This document shows, in pieces, positions 44,572-53,660 of a stretch of DNA of 64,000 bases. The notes beneath the pieces were generated by a model. That model saw nothing but the letters and a program-made list of their open reading frames with translations, had not been told where the DNA came from and did not search any database. The stretch comes from JAEYFP01 sp964566545 (GTDB taxonomy: Bacteria > Bacillota > Clostridia > Lachnospirales > Lachnospiraceae): contig CAZMIX010000004.1 in the NCBI GenBank assembly GCA_964566545.1, forward strand, positions 1 to 64,000. Reading direction: 5' to 3'. The position numbers were made by a program, and so were the translations under genes. How positions within the stretch are numbered: the stretch's first letter is position 1; every line of letters starts with the position of its first letter.

Positions 44572-45870
44572 ATGGGAATGCTAAAGGTGGATGGCATTGT
44601 GGGTGAAATTGAAACGATAGTTGAAAACACGCTTGTAGGAATCGGCGTATTTGAAGTGCAGGGCGATAAGCTTACGCCTGTTTTCCTGAACAATGGGTTC
44701 TATCGGATGCTTGGCTATACAAAAGAGGAATGCTCCCTATTTTTAAAGGACATCGAGTCCAACATTATTCGTGAGGATTTGGAAGTATTTCACCAGGGGA
44801 TTACCGATGTGCTCAAGGATGACGGATGGTCAGAGATTGAATTTAAAACGGTCACTAAAGAGGGCAACGTTCGCTGGCTGCAGGTGCGGGGGAATTTACT
44901 TTCCAGAAGCAGAACAAGCAGCCTGATCACAGCGGTTATTTTAGATGCAACCGAGCGAAAAAACATAGAAATTGAGCTTGCCGAGCAGGCAGAGAGACTT
45001 CACCTTTTATCGGAAGCAGAAGGGGAGATGATATTTGACTATAACGCAAAAACGGACGTGTTTGTCATTAAACCTGCTAAAAGTATTGGTGGAAACGATA
45101 TTATGATTACGGATTATGTGCAAAAAGATCTGTATGATCATATTTATGAAGAAGATCGCGAAATGTACCGCGAAATGTTTGCCAGCATCCTGAAAAAACC
45201 GCAACGGGATGCAATCGATATACGCGCTTCCTTTTTTGACAGGGGTGTCAGATGGTATCGGGTAAACTTTGCCAGCATTCTTGGTACGGAAGGCTACGTG
45301 ACGCGTTCCGTCGGGCGGATTATTGATATTCACGAAAAGAAATTAAAGGAGCTGGAGATCGAAGCAAGAGCGGAACGTGATCCGCTTACCGGATTGTACA
45401 ATAAAGGTACGACAAAAGAAATGATTGAAGCTGCTTTACAGGATTCTGACGGAAAAAATAAGATTAACGCATTGTTGATGTTAGATTTAGATAATTTCAA
45501 GGCAATTAACGATAATCTGGGTCATGCGACAGGCGACGAGGTTCTTGTTGAGGCGGCTGCAAACATCCGTTCAAATTTTAAGGGGCGGGACATTATTGGG
45601 CGCATCGGCGGCGATGAGTTTATTGTCTTTATGCGCGATGTCAGCGAAATAAAAAATGCGCAGATGCTTGGCTACAAGCTCAACCGGCTTTTGACGATGA
45701 GCTATCCGAGAGATACCGGCGCCATTACGGTAACGGCCAGCATGGGAATTGCTTTTTCCGGAACACATGGGAATAGCTTTCAGGAGCTATATGAAAATGC
45801 GGATAAGGCGCTCTATGTCACGAAAAAACAAGGAAAAAATGGGTGCACGACTTATGATCCAAATAATTAG
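44572..45870 (+). CDS. PAS-PAS-GGDEF diguanylate cyclase
   Basis: 432 residues. PAS with PAC-like end (about 15-130: FRMLGYTKEE-like, VRWLQVRGNLL), a second PAS-like region (about 145-255), and a GGDEF domain (about 265-430) with intact GRIGGDEF and LMLDLDNFKAINDNLGH. The position of the inhibitory RxxD site reads KGRD, so classical product inhibition is doubtful. No membrane segment. Makes c-di-GMP; the opposing EAL protein lies 7 kb upstream. Confidence 0.94.
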   Translation: MGMLKVDGIVGEIETIVENTLVGIGVFEVQGDKLTPVFLNNGFYRMLGYTKEECSLFLKDIESNIIREDLEVFHQGITDVLKDDGWSEIEFKTVTKEGNVRWLQVRGNLLSRSRTSSLITAVILDATERKNIEIELAEQAERLHLLSEAEGEMIFDYNAKTDVFVIKPAKSIGGNDIMITDYVQKDLYDHIYEEDREMYREMFASILKKPQRDAIDIRASFFDRGVRWYRVNFASILGTEGYVTRSVGRIIDIHEKKLKELEIEARAERDPLTGLYNKGTTKEMIEAALQDSDGKNKINALLMLDLDNFKAINDNLGHATGDEVLVEAAANIRSNFKGRDIIGRIGGDEFIVFMRDVSEIKNAQMLGYKLNRLLTMSYPRDTGAITVTASMGIAFSGTHGNSFQELYENADKALYVTKKQGKNGCTTYDPNN

Positions 45871-45998
45871 GAAATAGTATAAAAAAAAGTGCAAAAAAAC
45901 GACTAGATTTTTCTGTCGCTTTATGAGAGAATATGTAGTGGTTATGATGTATATTGGTGATCAATATAAATATATCTTATTTTGAAAGGAGTTTTCAC

Positions 45999-46703
45999 AT
46001 GATTTATTCTAAAGAAGTTGAAGAAATGTGTCCGGTTGCACAAGGCGTGAACCATGGCTGCGCACCTATTCCGGAAGAAGCAAAGTGGGTAAAGGCGAAG
46101 GAAGTAAAGGATATTTCCGGATTTACACACGGCGTTGGCTGGTGTGCACCGCAGCAGGGAGCCTGCAAGCTGTCACTGAACATTAAAGAGGGGATTATTC
46201 AGGAAGCCCTGATAGAGACAATCGGATGCTCCGGTATGACTCATTCCGCTGCGATGGCAGCTGAAATTCTTCCCGGCAGAACGGTTCTGGAAGCGCTTAA
46301 TACGGATCTTGTATGCGACGCGATCAATACCGCAATGAGAGAATTGTTCTTACAGATCGTTTACGGACGTTCCCAGTCCGCGTTTTCAGAGGATGGACTT
46401 GCTATTGGCGCCGGTCTTGAGGATTTAGGCAAAGGACTTCGTTCTCAGGTCGGCACGATGTACGGCACGCTTGCAAAGGGACCTCGTTATTTGGAAATGG
46501 CAGAGGGCTATGTGACGGGTATTGCTTTGGACGCCGAGGATCAGATCATCGGCTACAAGTTCGTAAGCCTTGGTAAGATGACGGATTTCATCAAGAAGGG
46601 CGACGACCCGAATACGGCATATGAGAAATCATGCGGCCAGTACGGACGCGTGGCTGATGCCGTTAAGATCATCGACCCCAGAACAGATAAAGAAGTAAAA
46701 TAA
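45999..46703 (+). CDS. NifU-like iron-sulfur scaffold-type protein, partner of GGGtGRT
   Basis: 234 residues from ATG 45999 behind GAAAGGAG; upstream in-frame codons lack a site. The N-terminal half resembles the NifU/IscU scaffold fold, with cysteines at 11, 21, 49, 56 and 77 (CPVAQGVNHGC, WCAPQQGAC, IGCSGMTHSAAMAAEI). The C-terminal half is specific to this family. It precedes a GGGtGRT gene by 21 nt; the two travel together in anaerobic Firmicutes, as I recall. Role in cluster assembly or storage is inferred from fold only. The strong ribosome site suggests high expression. Confidence 0.85.
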   Translation: MIYSKEVEEMCPVAQGVNHGCAPIPEEAKWVKAKEVKDISGFTHGVGWCAPQQGACKLSLNIKEGIIQEALIETIGCSGMTHSAAMAAEILPGRTVLEALNTDLVCDAINTAMRELFLQIVYGRSQSAFSEDGLAIGAGLEDLGKGLRSQVGTMYGTLAKGPRYLEMAEGYVTGIALDAEDQIIGYKFVSLGKMTDFIKKGDDPNTAYEKSCGQYGRVADAVKIIDPRTDKEVK

Positions 46704-46724
46704 GAGAAGAGGAGGACAACTATA

Positions 46725-47735
46725 ATGGCTTTATTTGAATCATATGAAAGAAGAATTGACAAAATTAATTCCGTATTAAATAGTAATGGAATCGCTTCTC
46801 TTGAAGAAGCCGAAAAAATTACAAAGGATGCCGGCTTAAACGTATATGATATGGTGAAGGGCATTCAGCCGATTTGTTTCGAAAACGCATGTTGGGCTTA
46901 CATAGTCGGCGCAGCGATCGCGATCAAGAAGAACTGCAGAAGAGCGGCGGACGCTGCAGCAGCGATCGGGGAGGGACTTCAGTCCTTCTGTATCCCAGGT
47001 TCCGTTGCGGATACCCGTCAGGTAGGTCTTGGACACGGCAATCTGGGCAAAATGCTTCTTGAAGAAGAAACAGAATGCTTCGCATTCCTTGCCGGACATG
47101 AGTCCTTTGCAGCAGCAGAGGGCGCGATCGGTATTGCTGAAAAGGCAAATAAGGTTCGCCAGAAGCCGCTTCGCGTCATCTTAAACGGTCTTGGCAAGGA
47201 TGCCGCACAGGTTATTTCAAGAATCAACGGCTTTACATTCGTAGAGACAGAATATGATCCATATACGAACACGGTAAAGGAAGTATACAGAAAGTCCTAT
47301 TCCGAAGGACTTCGCGCAAAGGTAAACTGCTATGGCGCAAACGATGTATGTGAGGGCGTTGGCATCATGCACAAGGAAGGCGTAGACGTTTCCATCACAG
47401 GGAACTCTACCAACCCTACAAGATTCCAGCATCCGGTAGCTGGTACCTACAAAAAGGAATGTAACGAACAAGGCAAGAAGTATTTCTCCGTAGCATCAGG
47501 CGGCGGTACCGGACGTACCCTTCACCCGGATAACATGGCTGCGGGTCCTGCTTCCTACGGTATGACGGATACGATGGGACGCATGCACTCAGACGCACAG
47601 TTCGCAGGTTCCTCTTCCGTACCGGCTCACGTAGAAATGATGGGTCTCATCGGCGCAGGCAACAACCCGATGGTCGGGATGACCGTAGCCGTAGCCGTTT
47701 CGATTGAAATGGCTTCAAAAGAGGGCAAGTTCTAA
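46725..47735 (+). CDS. GGGtGRT protein
   Basis: 336 residues, AGAGGAGG upstream. Name-giving motif GGGTGRT at residues 259-265, followed by LHPDNMAAGPASYGMTDTMG, a stretch MHSDAQFAGSSSVPAHVEMM and GAGNNPMVGMTVAVAVS. A conserved family of unknown biochemical function in anaerobes, encoded directly after a NifU-like scaffold protein. The Gly-rich centre suggests nucleotide or cofactor binding, but no known fold motif is recognised. It ends in a clear terminator, so the two genes form a closed operon. Confidence 0.9.
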   Translation: MALFESYERRIDKINSVLNSNGIASLEEAEKITKDAGLNVYDMVKGIQPICFENACWAYIVGAAIAIKKNCRRAADAAAAIGEGLQSFCIPGSVADTRQVGLGHGNLGKMLLEEETECFAFLAGHESFAAAEGAIGIAEKANKVRQKPLRVILNGLGKDAAQVISRINGFTFVETEYDPYTNTVKEVYRKSYSEGLRAKVNCYGANDVCEGVGIMHKEGVDVSITGNSTNPTRFQHPVAGTYKKECNEQGKKYFSVASGGGTGRTLHPDNMAAGPASYGMTDTMGRMHSDAQFAGSSSVPAHVEMMGLIGAGNNPMVGMTVAVAVSIEMASKEGKF

Positions 47736-47751
47736 TAGAATTGCATAGAAA

Positions 47752-47789
47752 TAAGGGATACGCTTTCAACCGGCGTATCCCTTAATTTT
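47752..47789 (+). terminator. Terminator of the NifU-like/GGGtGRT operon
   Basis: 12-bp perfect stem TAAGGGATACGC / GCGTATCCCTTA with a 9-nt loop, followed by ATTTTG, 17 nt after the stop codon. Confidence 0.85.
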
Positions 47790-47812
47790 GTTCTGCAGCT
47801 TTCTTTATTTTC

Positions 47813-48871
47813 TTATGTAGCCATAAATTCTTTTATAATATCCCCGACATGTTCTAATTTTGTGGCTTTATATGCATTTTCCCCGCAAAATAGAAGAGCG
47901 TGATCCACATCTCCTTTGGCCGCATTGATTAATGCACTTGTAATACAATAAGGAATATCTCTTGCATTGCAGTGGGATAAGCATTGATAGCACTTAGTAA
48001 CAGGAACCGGATCATTTAAAGTCTTTTCAATAAATGAATTCCAAATTGCTCTTCCTGGCATTCCTACGGGACTTTTTACAATCCTGATATCTTCTTTTTC
48101 AGCATTTATATAAGCCATCTTATATTTGATATCGGCATCGCATTCATAAGTGGTGACAAATCTGGTGGCTACCTGTACTCCATCGGCACCAAGCTTTAAA
48201 TAATGCTCCATATCCTCTTTATTATAAATCCCTCCGCCTACCACTACAGGAATGTTCTTATCGTATTTTTCTCCCAAGTTCTTTACAAAAGCAATAATTT
48301 CGGTGATTTCTTTATCAAAGTCAAGTTCCTCGATCCGCTCTAAATCCTCTGCGGAAAAGCCGAGGTGTCCGCCCGCTTTCGGACCTTCAATTACAACCAT
48401 GTCAGGAATTTTTCCGTATTTTTTTTCCCACATTCGGCAAATGACATTGGCTGCTTTTAAAGAAGAAACAATGGGCGCAATTTTTGTTTTTGAGTTTTCT
48501 ACCAAGGAAGGCAAAGCGATTGGAAGACCTGCCCCGGAAACAATTAGATCCACACCGGCATTTACCGCAGCGCGGACATAGTCTTCATAATTTCTGGTTG
48601 CAACCATAATATTAACCCCAATGATTCCTCCGTTTGCAAGGGTTCTTGCCTTTTCTATTTGCTCCCCGATCACTCTTAAGTTAGTTTTGATAGGCGCCTT
48701 TTCAAATTCTTCGTCTAAGTAGCCTATTTGAGCCGTGGAGATAATGCCGATTCCCCCGGCAGCTGCAACAGCTCCGGCAAGGCCGGATAAACTGATGCCT
48801 ACACCCATGCCTCCCTGAACAATAGGAACTCTGGCAATCAATTCACCGAGAATTACAGGTTTTTTTTCCAT
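47813..48871 (-). CDS. Nitronate monooxygenase / FabK-like FMN enzyme
   Basis: 352 residues, GGAAGG upstream of the ATG. TIM-barrel flavoprotein: VPIVQGGMGVGISLSGLAGA, MVVIEGPKAGGHLGF (His-containing NMO motif), VVVGGGIYNKEDMEHYLKLGADGVQ. The C-terminus adds a Cys cluster CYQCLSHCNARDIPYC, common in clostridial members. Oxidises alkyl nitronates or acts as an enoyl-ACP reductase relative; FabK is less likely because no fab genes adjoin. It converges with the GGGtGRT operon and is divergent from the M13 gene. Confidence 0.9.
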   Translation of the reverse strand: MEKKPVILGELIARVPIVQGGMGVGISLSGLAGAVAAAGGIGIISTAQIGYLDEEFEKAPIKTNLRVIGEQIEKARTLANGGIIGVNIMVATRNYEDYVRAAVNAGVDLIVSGAGLPIALPSLVENSKTKIAPIVSSLKAANVICRMWEKKYGKIPDMVVIEGPKAGGHLGFSAEDLERIEELDFDKEITEIIAFVKNLGEKYDKNIPVVVGGGIYNKEDMEHYLKLGADGVQVATRFVTTYECDADIKYKMAYINAEKEDIRIVKSPVGMPGRAIWNSFIEKTLNDPVPVTKCYQCLSHCNARDIPYCITSALINAAKGDVDHALLFCGENAYKATKLEHVGDIIKEFMAT

Positions 48872-48997
48872 AGTTAGTTATTTTCCTTCCGTCTCTGTTA
48901 AGGTTCAAATTTTCATATGTTTTTTAAGGATACTTTCATATCGATAGTGTTATGCGCATATATTACTCTGACTTTTGATTTCTGTCAAGGTAAGTCA

Positions 48998-51049
48998 ATG
49001 AAAAGAATAGAAGAAATAGTTTTGTCTTTGATACTTTGTTTCTGCATGATGCCGTCTGTTTTTTTTACAGGCTGCAAAACTAATGTGGCGCAGGAGCAAG
49101 CAGCGGCGCAAAGTGAAATTGTCACGTTGCTGCCAAAGGAACGGCCAAGACTTGAAGATGATTTTTATGCTTATGTGAATTTTGATACAATCCAGCAGGC
49201 CAAAATTCCGGCGGGCGAAAAGAGTTGGACGGTTGCTAATGAGATTGATAAGAGGATCGTGAATCAGCTTTCCTCAATGATGGAAGATGCAATCGCGAGT
49301 GAGGAAAGCTGTAAAGAGGGAACGCCTCAGCAGCGAATCGCGGCTCTATACCAATGCGCGATCGATATGGATGCAAGAAACGATGCCGGTCTTTCAGAAA
49401 TACAACCGCTCATTAACTCGATTGAAAATGCAAATACGTTGGAAAGCTATCTGTCTGCAATCGGAGCGCTCGATCGAGAATATGGCTATTGCAGTCTGAT
49501 TAATTTTTATATTGGCGCGGATAAAGTAAATTCCGACACGTATTGTCTATATTTGACCGGCGCAGACCTAGGACTCGGAAAGGAATATCTTGTTAATGAA
49601 TCGCTCAGCAGCTATTGGATTCTTTATCAGGCCTATATTAAGCAGCTCTTTTTACTCTATGGAAATTCGGAAGAAGAAGCAGAATTGAAATCAAGAGAAA
49701 TTTTTAGATTTCAGCAGGATCTTGCGTATTTTTCGTTGAATGTTGAAGAATCAGGAAATCCGGATGTCATCTATAATCCAAAAAATTTAAAGGAGTTTCA
49801 GGAACTGCTTTCAGGAATTGATGTGGAAGCAATGCTGAGGGCATTTGGATATTCTCCGGCAGACGGCGTGGAAAAATGGATTGTCACAGACGTGGAGCAG
49901 GTGAGAAAAATTAACACCTATTTGACCGAAAGGCATCTTTCCATATTAAAAGACTTTTCCGTATTTATTTTATTAAGAGATTTTGCGCCATATCTGTCGG
50001 AGGAATTTTATCGGGCGAACTTAAATTATATAAACGCATTTTATGGCATATGGGAAGAGAAAAGTGATGCACAGATTGCTTCCGAGTTCGTACAGGGCGT
50101 TTTAGGATTTGATTTTGGAAGGCTTTATACAGAAAAATATTTCCCTGATGAAAACAAAGAGGAAATAGAACAATTAGTACAGGAAATCATCGAAGTCTAT
50201 CAGAGAAGAATTGATAAACAAGAATGGATGAGTCAGGAGACAAAGGAGAAAGCAAAGAGGAAGCTGGATACAATGAATGTAAAAATAGGATATCCGGATA
50301 AGTGGCCTAATTATATGGAACATGTGGTCGTAAGAACCTCAAAGGCGGGCGGCAGCCTTCTGACTAATGTGTTGGAGTTGAGCCGCATTAACAAACAACA
50401 TGAATACAGCAGGTTGGGTAATGCGGTTGACAGAAGTGAATGGTTTCTCACGCCGCAAACCGTAAATGCTTATTATAACGCATCCATGAACGAGATCGTG
50501 TTCCCGGCTGCAATTTTACAGGCACCTTTTTACGATCAGACTGCGGATCGTTCGGCAAATCTCGGCGGAATCGGCATGGTGATCGGACATGAAATTACCC
50601 ATGCATTTGATGCGGCCGGCTCCCTTTACGACGAAAATGGAAATTACCATGTCTGGTGGACAGCGGAGGAATATCAAAAATTTAATGACCTGAAGCAGAG
50701 AATTGTAGATTATTATGATAGTTATGAGTTGACGGAGGGATTATATGTAAATGGGACGCTGACGCTCAGTGAAAACATTGCGGATCTGGGTGGTCTCGCC
50801 TGTATGTGTGAGCTTTGTGGAAATGATCAGGAATCGCTTAAAGTAATGTTTAAAAGCTATGCCGACTGTTGGGCGCTCAAGCAGACAAAGGATGCCATGC
50901 TCCATTATTTAAACAGTGACGTGCATGCTCCGGGAAAAATAAGAGTCAATGCAGTCCTCAGCTCGATGGATGCTTTTTATGACATCTATGGTATTCGGCC
51001 AAAGGACGATATGTATGTTGCGCCTGAAAGCAGAGTCGGGATCTGGTAG
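48998..51049 (+). CDS. M13-family zinc metallopeptidase, lipoprotein
   Basis: 683 residues from ATG 48998 (AAGG 7 nt upstream); a longer frame begins at 48917 without need. Signal peptide with lipobox FTGC. Neprilysin/PepO-like: substrate-binding NAYYN at about 490, zinc motif HEITHAFD (His531, Glu532, His535), third ligand Glu592 in ENIADLGG, and C-terminal VLSSMDAFYDIYGI. Probably an extracellular oligopeptidase tethered to the membrane. Bacterial PepO proteins are often cytoplasmic; the lipid anchor is noteworthy. Confidence 0.95.
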   Translation: MKRIEEIVLSLILCFCMMPSVFFTGCKTNVAQEQAAAQSEIVTLLPKERPRLEDDFYAYVNFDTIQQAKIPAGEKSWTVANEIDKRIVNQLSSMMEDAIASEESCKEGTPQQRIAALYQCAIDMDARNDAGLSEIQPLINSIENANTLESYLSAIGALDREYGYCSLINFYIGADKVNSDTYCLYLTGADLGLGKEYLVNESLSSYWILYQAYIKQLFLLYGNSEEEAELKSREIFRFQQDLAYFSLNVEESGNPDVIYNPKNLKEFQELLSGIDVEAMLRAFGYSPADGVEKWIVTDVEQVRKINTYLTERHLSILKDFSVFILLRDFAPYLSEEFYRANLNYINAFYGIWEEKSDAQIASEFVQGVLGFDFGRLYTEKYFPDENKEEIEQLVQEIIEVYQRRIDKQEWMSQETKEKAKRKLDTMNVKIGYPDKWPNYMEHVVVRTSKAGGSLLTNVLELSRINKQHEYSRLGNAVDRSEWFLTPQTVNAYYNASMNEIVFPAAILQAPFYDQTADRSANLGGIGMVIGHEITHAFDAAGSLYDENGNYHVWWTAEEYQKFNDLKQRIVDYYDSYELTEGLYVNGTLTLSENIADLGGLACMCELCGNDQESLKVMFKSYADCWALKQTKDAMLHYLNSDVHAPGKIRVNAVLSSMDAFYDIYGIRPKDDMYVAPESRVGIW

Positions 51050-51078
51050 GGCAATCAGTTAAGGCCGTAAGAAATTGC

Positions 51079-51107
51079 TTGATAAATAAAGGATATTTCT
51101 ATATACT
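51079..51107 (+). promoter_or_regulatory. Promoter of metH
   Basis: TTGATA, 17-nt spacer, TATACT, 62 nt before the metH ATG. No SAM or cobalamin riboswitch fits in the leader. Confidence 0.65.
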
Positions 51108-51169
51108 GTATGTTATTGATAGATTTATTCTATATAGGCGAATCGTTTAAAAGACAGGAATGAAACCGA

Positions 51170-53617
51170 ATGACAAAAAATGAATTTAAACAACTGAGCG
51201 AAAAAATTATTTATCTGGACGGAGCGACAGGTTCCGTCCTTGTAAAAAGAGGCATGCCTTCCGGCGTTTGCCCGGAGCTTTGGATTTTGGACAACCCTGA
51301 GGTATTGATCGGGCTGCAGGAGGAATATCTTTTAGCGGGAACGAACATCCTGCTTGCTCCGACCTTTACGTCTAATCGCATTAAGCTTGCCGAATATGGG
51401 ATTGCTGATAGACTGGAGGAATTAAATAGGAGACTTGTCGAATTGTCGATGACGGCTGTCAGACGGCATAAAGAAAAGTATCCGGATGCCGTTGCTTTTG
51501 TTGCGGCTGATATTACGATGACGGGACAGCAGCTAAAGCCGATGGGATCTCTTGATTTTGAGGAACTTGTCGATATTTATAAGGAACAGTTGACATACCT
51601 GATCGATGCCGGTGTGGATTTGATTATAATAGAAACAATGATGAGTCTGCAGGAAACGCGGGCGGCATTGCTTGCCGTAAAGGAGCAATGCGATTTGCCT
51701 ATCATCGCTTCCCTAACCTATGAAAACGACGGTCGTACTCTTTACGGCACGGACGCGATGACCGCAATTGCTGTTTTACAGAGTCTTGGCGCGGACGCGG
51801 TCGGCACGAATTGCTCTACCGGACCTGATAAAATGCTTTATAATATCAAAAAGATGGCGGAGCTTGGGCGGATTCCGATTGTTGCAAAGCCCAATGCCGG
51901 TCTGCCACGATTGGCTGAGGATGGCGGCACGGTCTATGATATGACTCCGGAAGTATTTGCCGAAGAAATGCTTCCCATCATAGAGGCAGGTGCATCGATT
52001 ATTGGTGGCTGCTGTGGTACGACCCCCGCACATATTAAGGCTCTGTACGAAAAAACGAAGGCATTAAAGCCAAACAGATCCATCGTACCAAATTCGATGC
52101 GCTATCTTTCGTCTGAAAAGCAGACGGTGATATTTGAGCTGGATTCCCCCTTCATGATTGTCGGAGAACGGATCAACCCGACCGGTAAGAAAAAGCTTCA
52201 GGAAGGGCTCAGAGAAGGCAGTTTTGAACTTGTCAATGAATTCGCACGGGAGCAGGCGGAAAAGGGTGCGTCGTTCCTTGACATCAATATGGGCATGAGT
52301 GGCATCGATGAAAAAGTCACGATGTTGAAAGCGATTGAGGAAATTACGACAAATGTGCGTCTGCCCCTTGTGATTGATTCCAGTCATGTCGATGTGATCG
52401 AGCAGGCGCTTAGGCGTTATCCGGGACGTGCCTTGATTAATTCAATTTCAGGCGAAAAAGTGAAGCTTGACCAATTAATGCCAATTGCTAAAAAATATGG
52501 TGCGATGTTTATTCTGCTTCCCCTTTCCGATGAGGGACTTCCCGAATCACTGGAAGAAAAAAAGGAAATTATACATAAAATTTTAGAGCGCGCAAAAGAG
52601 CTCGGTATCAGTAACAATGATATTGTTGTAGACGGTCTTGTGGCGACGGTCGGTGCAAATAAGCTTGCGGCAATAGAAACGGCAGAGACCATTCGCTATT
52701 GCAAGGAGGAGCTTTCTCTTCCTACAATCGTAGGCTTGTCCAATATTTCCTTTGGGCTTCCCGAACGATCTAATGTCAATAGCAGCTTTTTGACGATGGC
52801 AATTCAGGCAGGCCTGACGATGGCAATTTTAAATCCTTCGCAACAGCAGCTTGTTGCCGGTGCGCTTGCGACCGATATGCTTTTAAATAAGAAGTCTTCC
52901 GATATTCGCTATATCCAATTCATCAATGAGCTGAAAGAGCAGTATCCCAACATGGAAACTGTTTCAAAAGAAGCTGATTCGACCGAATTGGTTGACAAAA
53001 TACAGAAGGCTGTGCTGACCGGAAATCAAAAGGCCATCGTCACTTATACGAAGGAGGCGATCAAAGACGGTAAAGAAGCGAAGAAGCTTCTTGATGAGAG
53101 CCTGCTTCCTGCAATTAACGAGGTTGGCCGATTATTTGAAAAAGGAAAATATTTTTTGCCCCAGCTCATCGCGAGTGCGGAGGCGATGAAGCTCGCGCTT
53201 GAATATCTGGAGCCGTTGTTGACAACAACGGGTGCAAATGAGCCGCAGATTACGATTGTCATTGCAACGGTCAAAGGAGATATTCATGATATCGGTAAAA
53301 ATTTGGTCGCTTTAATGCTGAAAAACTACGGATTTAAGGTCATCGACCTCGGTAAGGATGTCGCAAAAGAAGACATTATCAAGGCCGCAAAGGAGCATGA
53401 TGCACAGATCATCGCACTATCTGCTCTAATGACGACGACAATGCAGGAAATGCGGCATGTTGTGGAGTTGACAAAGCAGGAGGGTTTACATGTACAGATT
53501 ATTATCGGCGGTGCTGTCATTACCCAGGACTATGCGGACGAAATTCACGCAGATGGCTATTCCAAGGATGCGCAGAATGCGGTGAAATTGACACAGCGGT
53601 TGATGAAGTTGTTATAA
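51170..53617 (+). CDS. metH: Cobalamin-dependent methionine synthase lacking reactivation domain
   Basis: 815 residues. Homocysteine-binding barrel (about 1-295; zinc Cys in GTNCSTGPD and IGGCCGTTPAHIKAL), pterin/methyl-THF barrel (about 320-590; GERINPTGKKKL, DINMGM), helical cap and B12 domain (about 610-815; DIHDIGKNLVALML with the cobalt-ligating His, and IIIGGAVITQDYADEI). The C-terminal SAM-dependent activation domain of E. coli MetH (about 330 residues) is absent, as usual in clostridia, so reactivation must come from another protein. Makes methionine from the homocysteine supplied by MetY. Confidence 0.94.
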   Translation: MTKNEFKQLSEKIIYLDGATGSVLVKRGMPSGVCPELWILDNPEVLIGLQEEYLLAGTNILLAPTFTSNRIKLAEYGIADRLEELNRRLVELSMTAVRRHKEKYPDAVAFVAADITMTGQQLKPMGSLDFEELVDIYKEQLTYLIDAGVDLIIIETMMSLQETRAALLAVKEQCDLPIIASLTYENDGRTLYGTDAMTAIAVLQSLGADAVGTNCSTGPDKMLYNIKKMAELGRIPIVAKPNAGLPRLAEDGGTVYDMTPEVFAEEMLPIIEAGASIIGGCCGTTPAHIKALYEKTKALKPNRSIVPNSMRYLSSEKQTVIFELDSPFMIVGERINPTGKKKLQEGLREGSFELVNEFAREQAEKGASFLDINMGMSGIDEKVTMLKAIEEITTNVRLPLVIDSSHVDVIEQALRRYPGRALINSISGEKVKLDQLMPIAKKYGAMFILLPLSDEGLPESLEEKKEIIHKILERAKELGISNNDIVVDGLVATVGANKLAAIETAETIRYCKEELSLPTIVGLSNISFGLPERSNVNSSFLTMAIQAGLTMAILNPSQQQLVAGALATDMLLNKKSSDIRYIQFINELKEQYPNMETVSKEADSTELVDKIQKAVLTGNQKAIVTYTKEAIKDGKEAKKLLDESLLPAINEVGRLFEKGKYFLPQLIASAEAMKLALEYLEPLLTTTGANEPQITIVIATVKGDIHDIGKNLVALMLKNYGFKVIDLGKDVAKEDIIKAAKEHDAQIIALSALMTTTMQEMRHVVELTKQEGLHVQIIIGGAVITQDYADEIHADGYSKDAQNAVKLTQRLMKLL

Positions 53618-53660
53618 ATGGAGCGCGCGGACAGAAACGATTTTAAGAGGGGAAAACAGT

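Noticed and set aside
51050..51169. Possible SAM or cobalamin riboswitch before metH
   Set aside because: Only about 60 nt follow the promoter and no conserved riboswitch core is visible.
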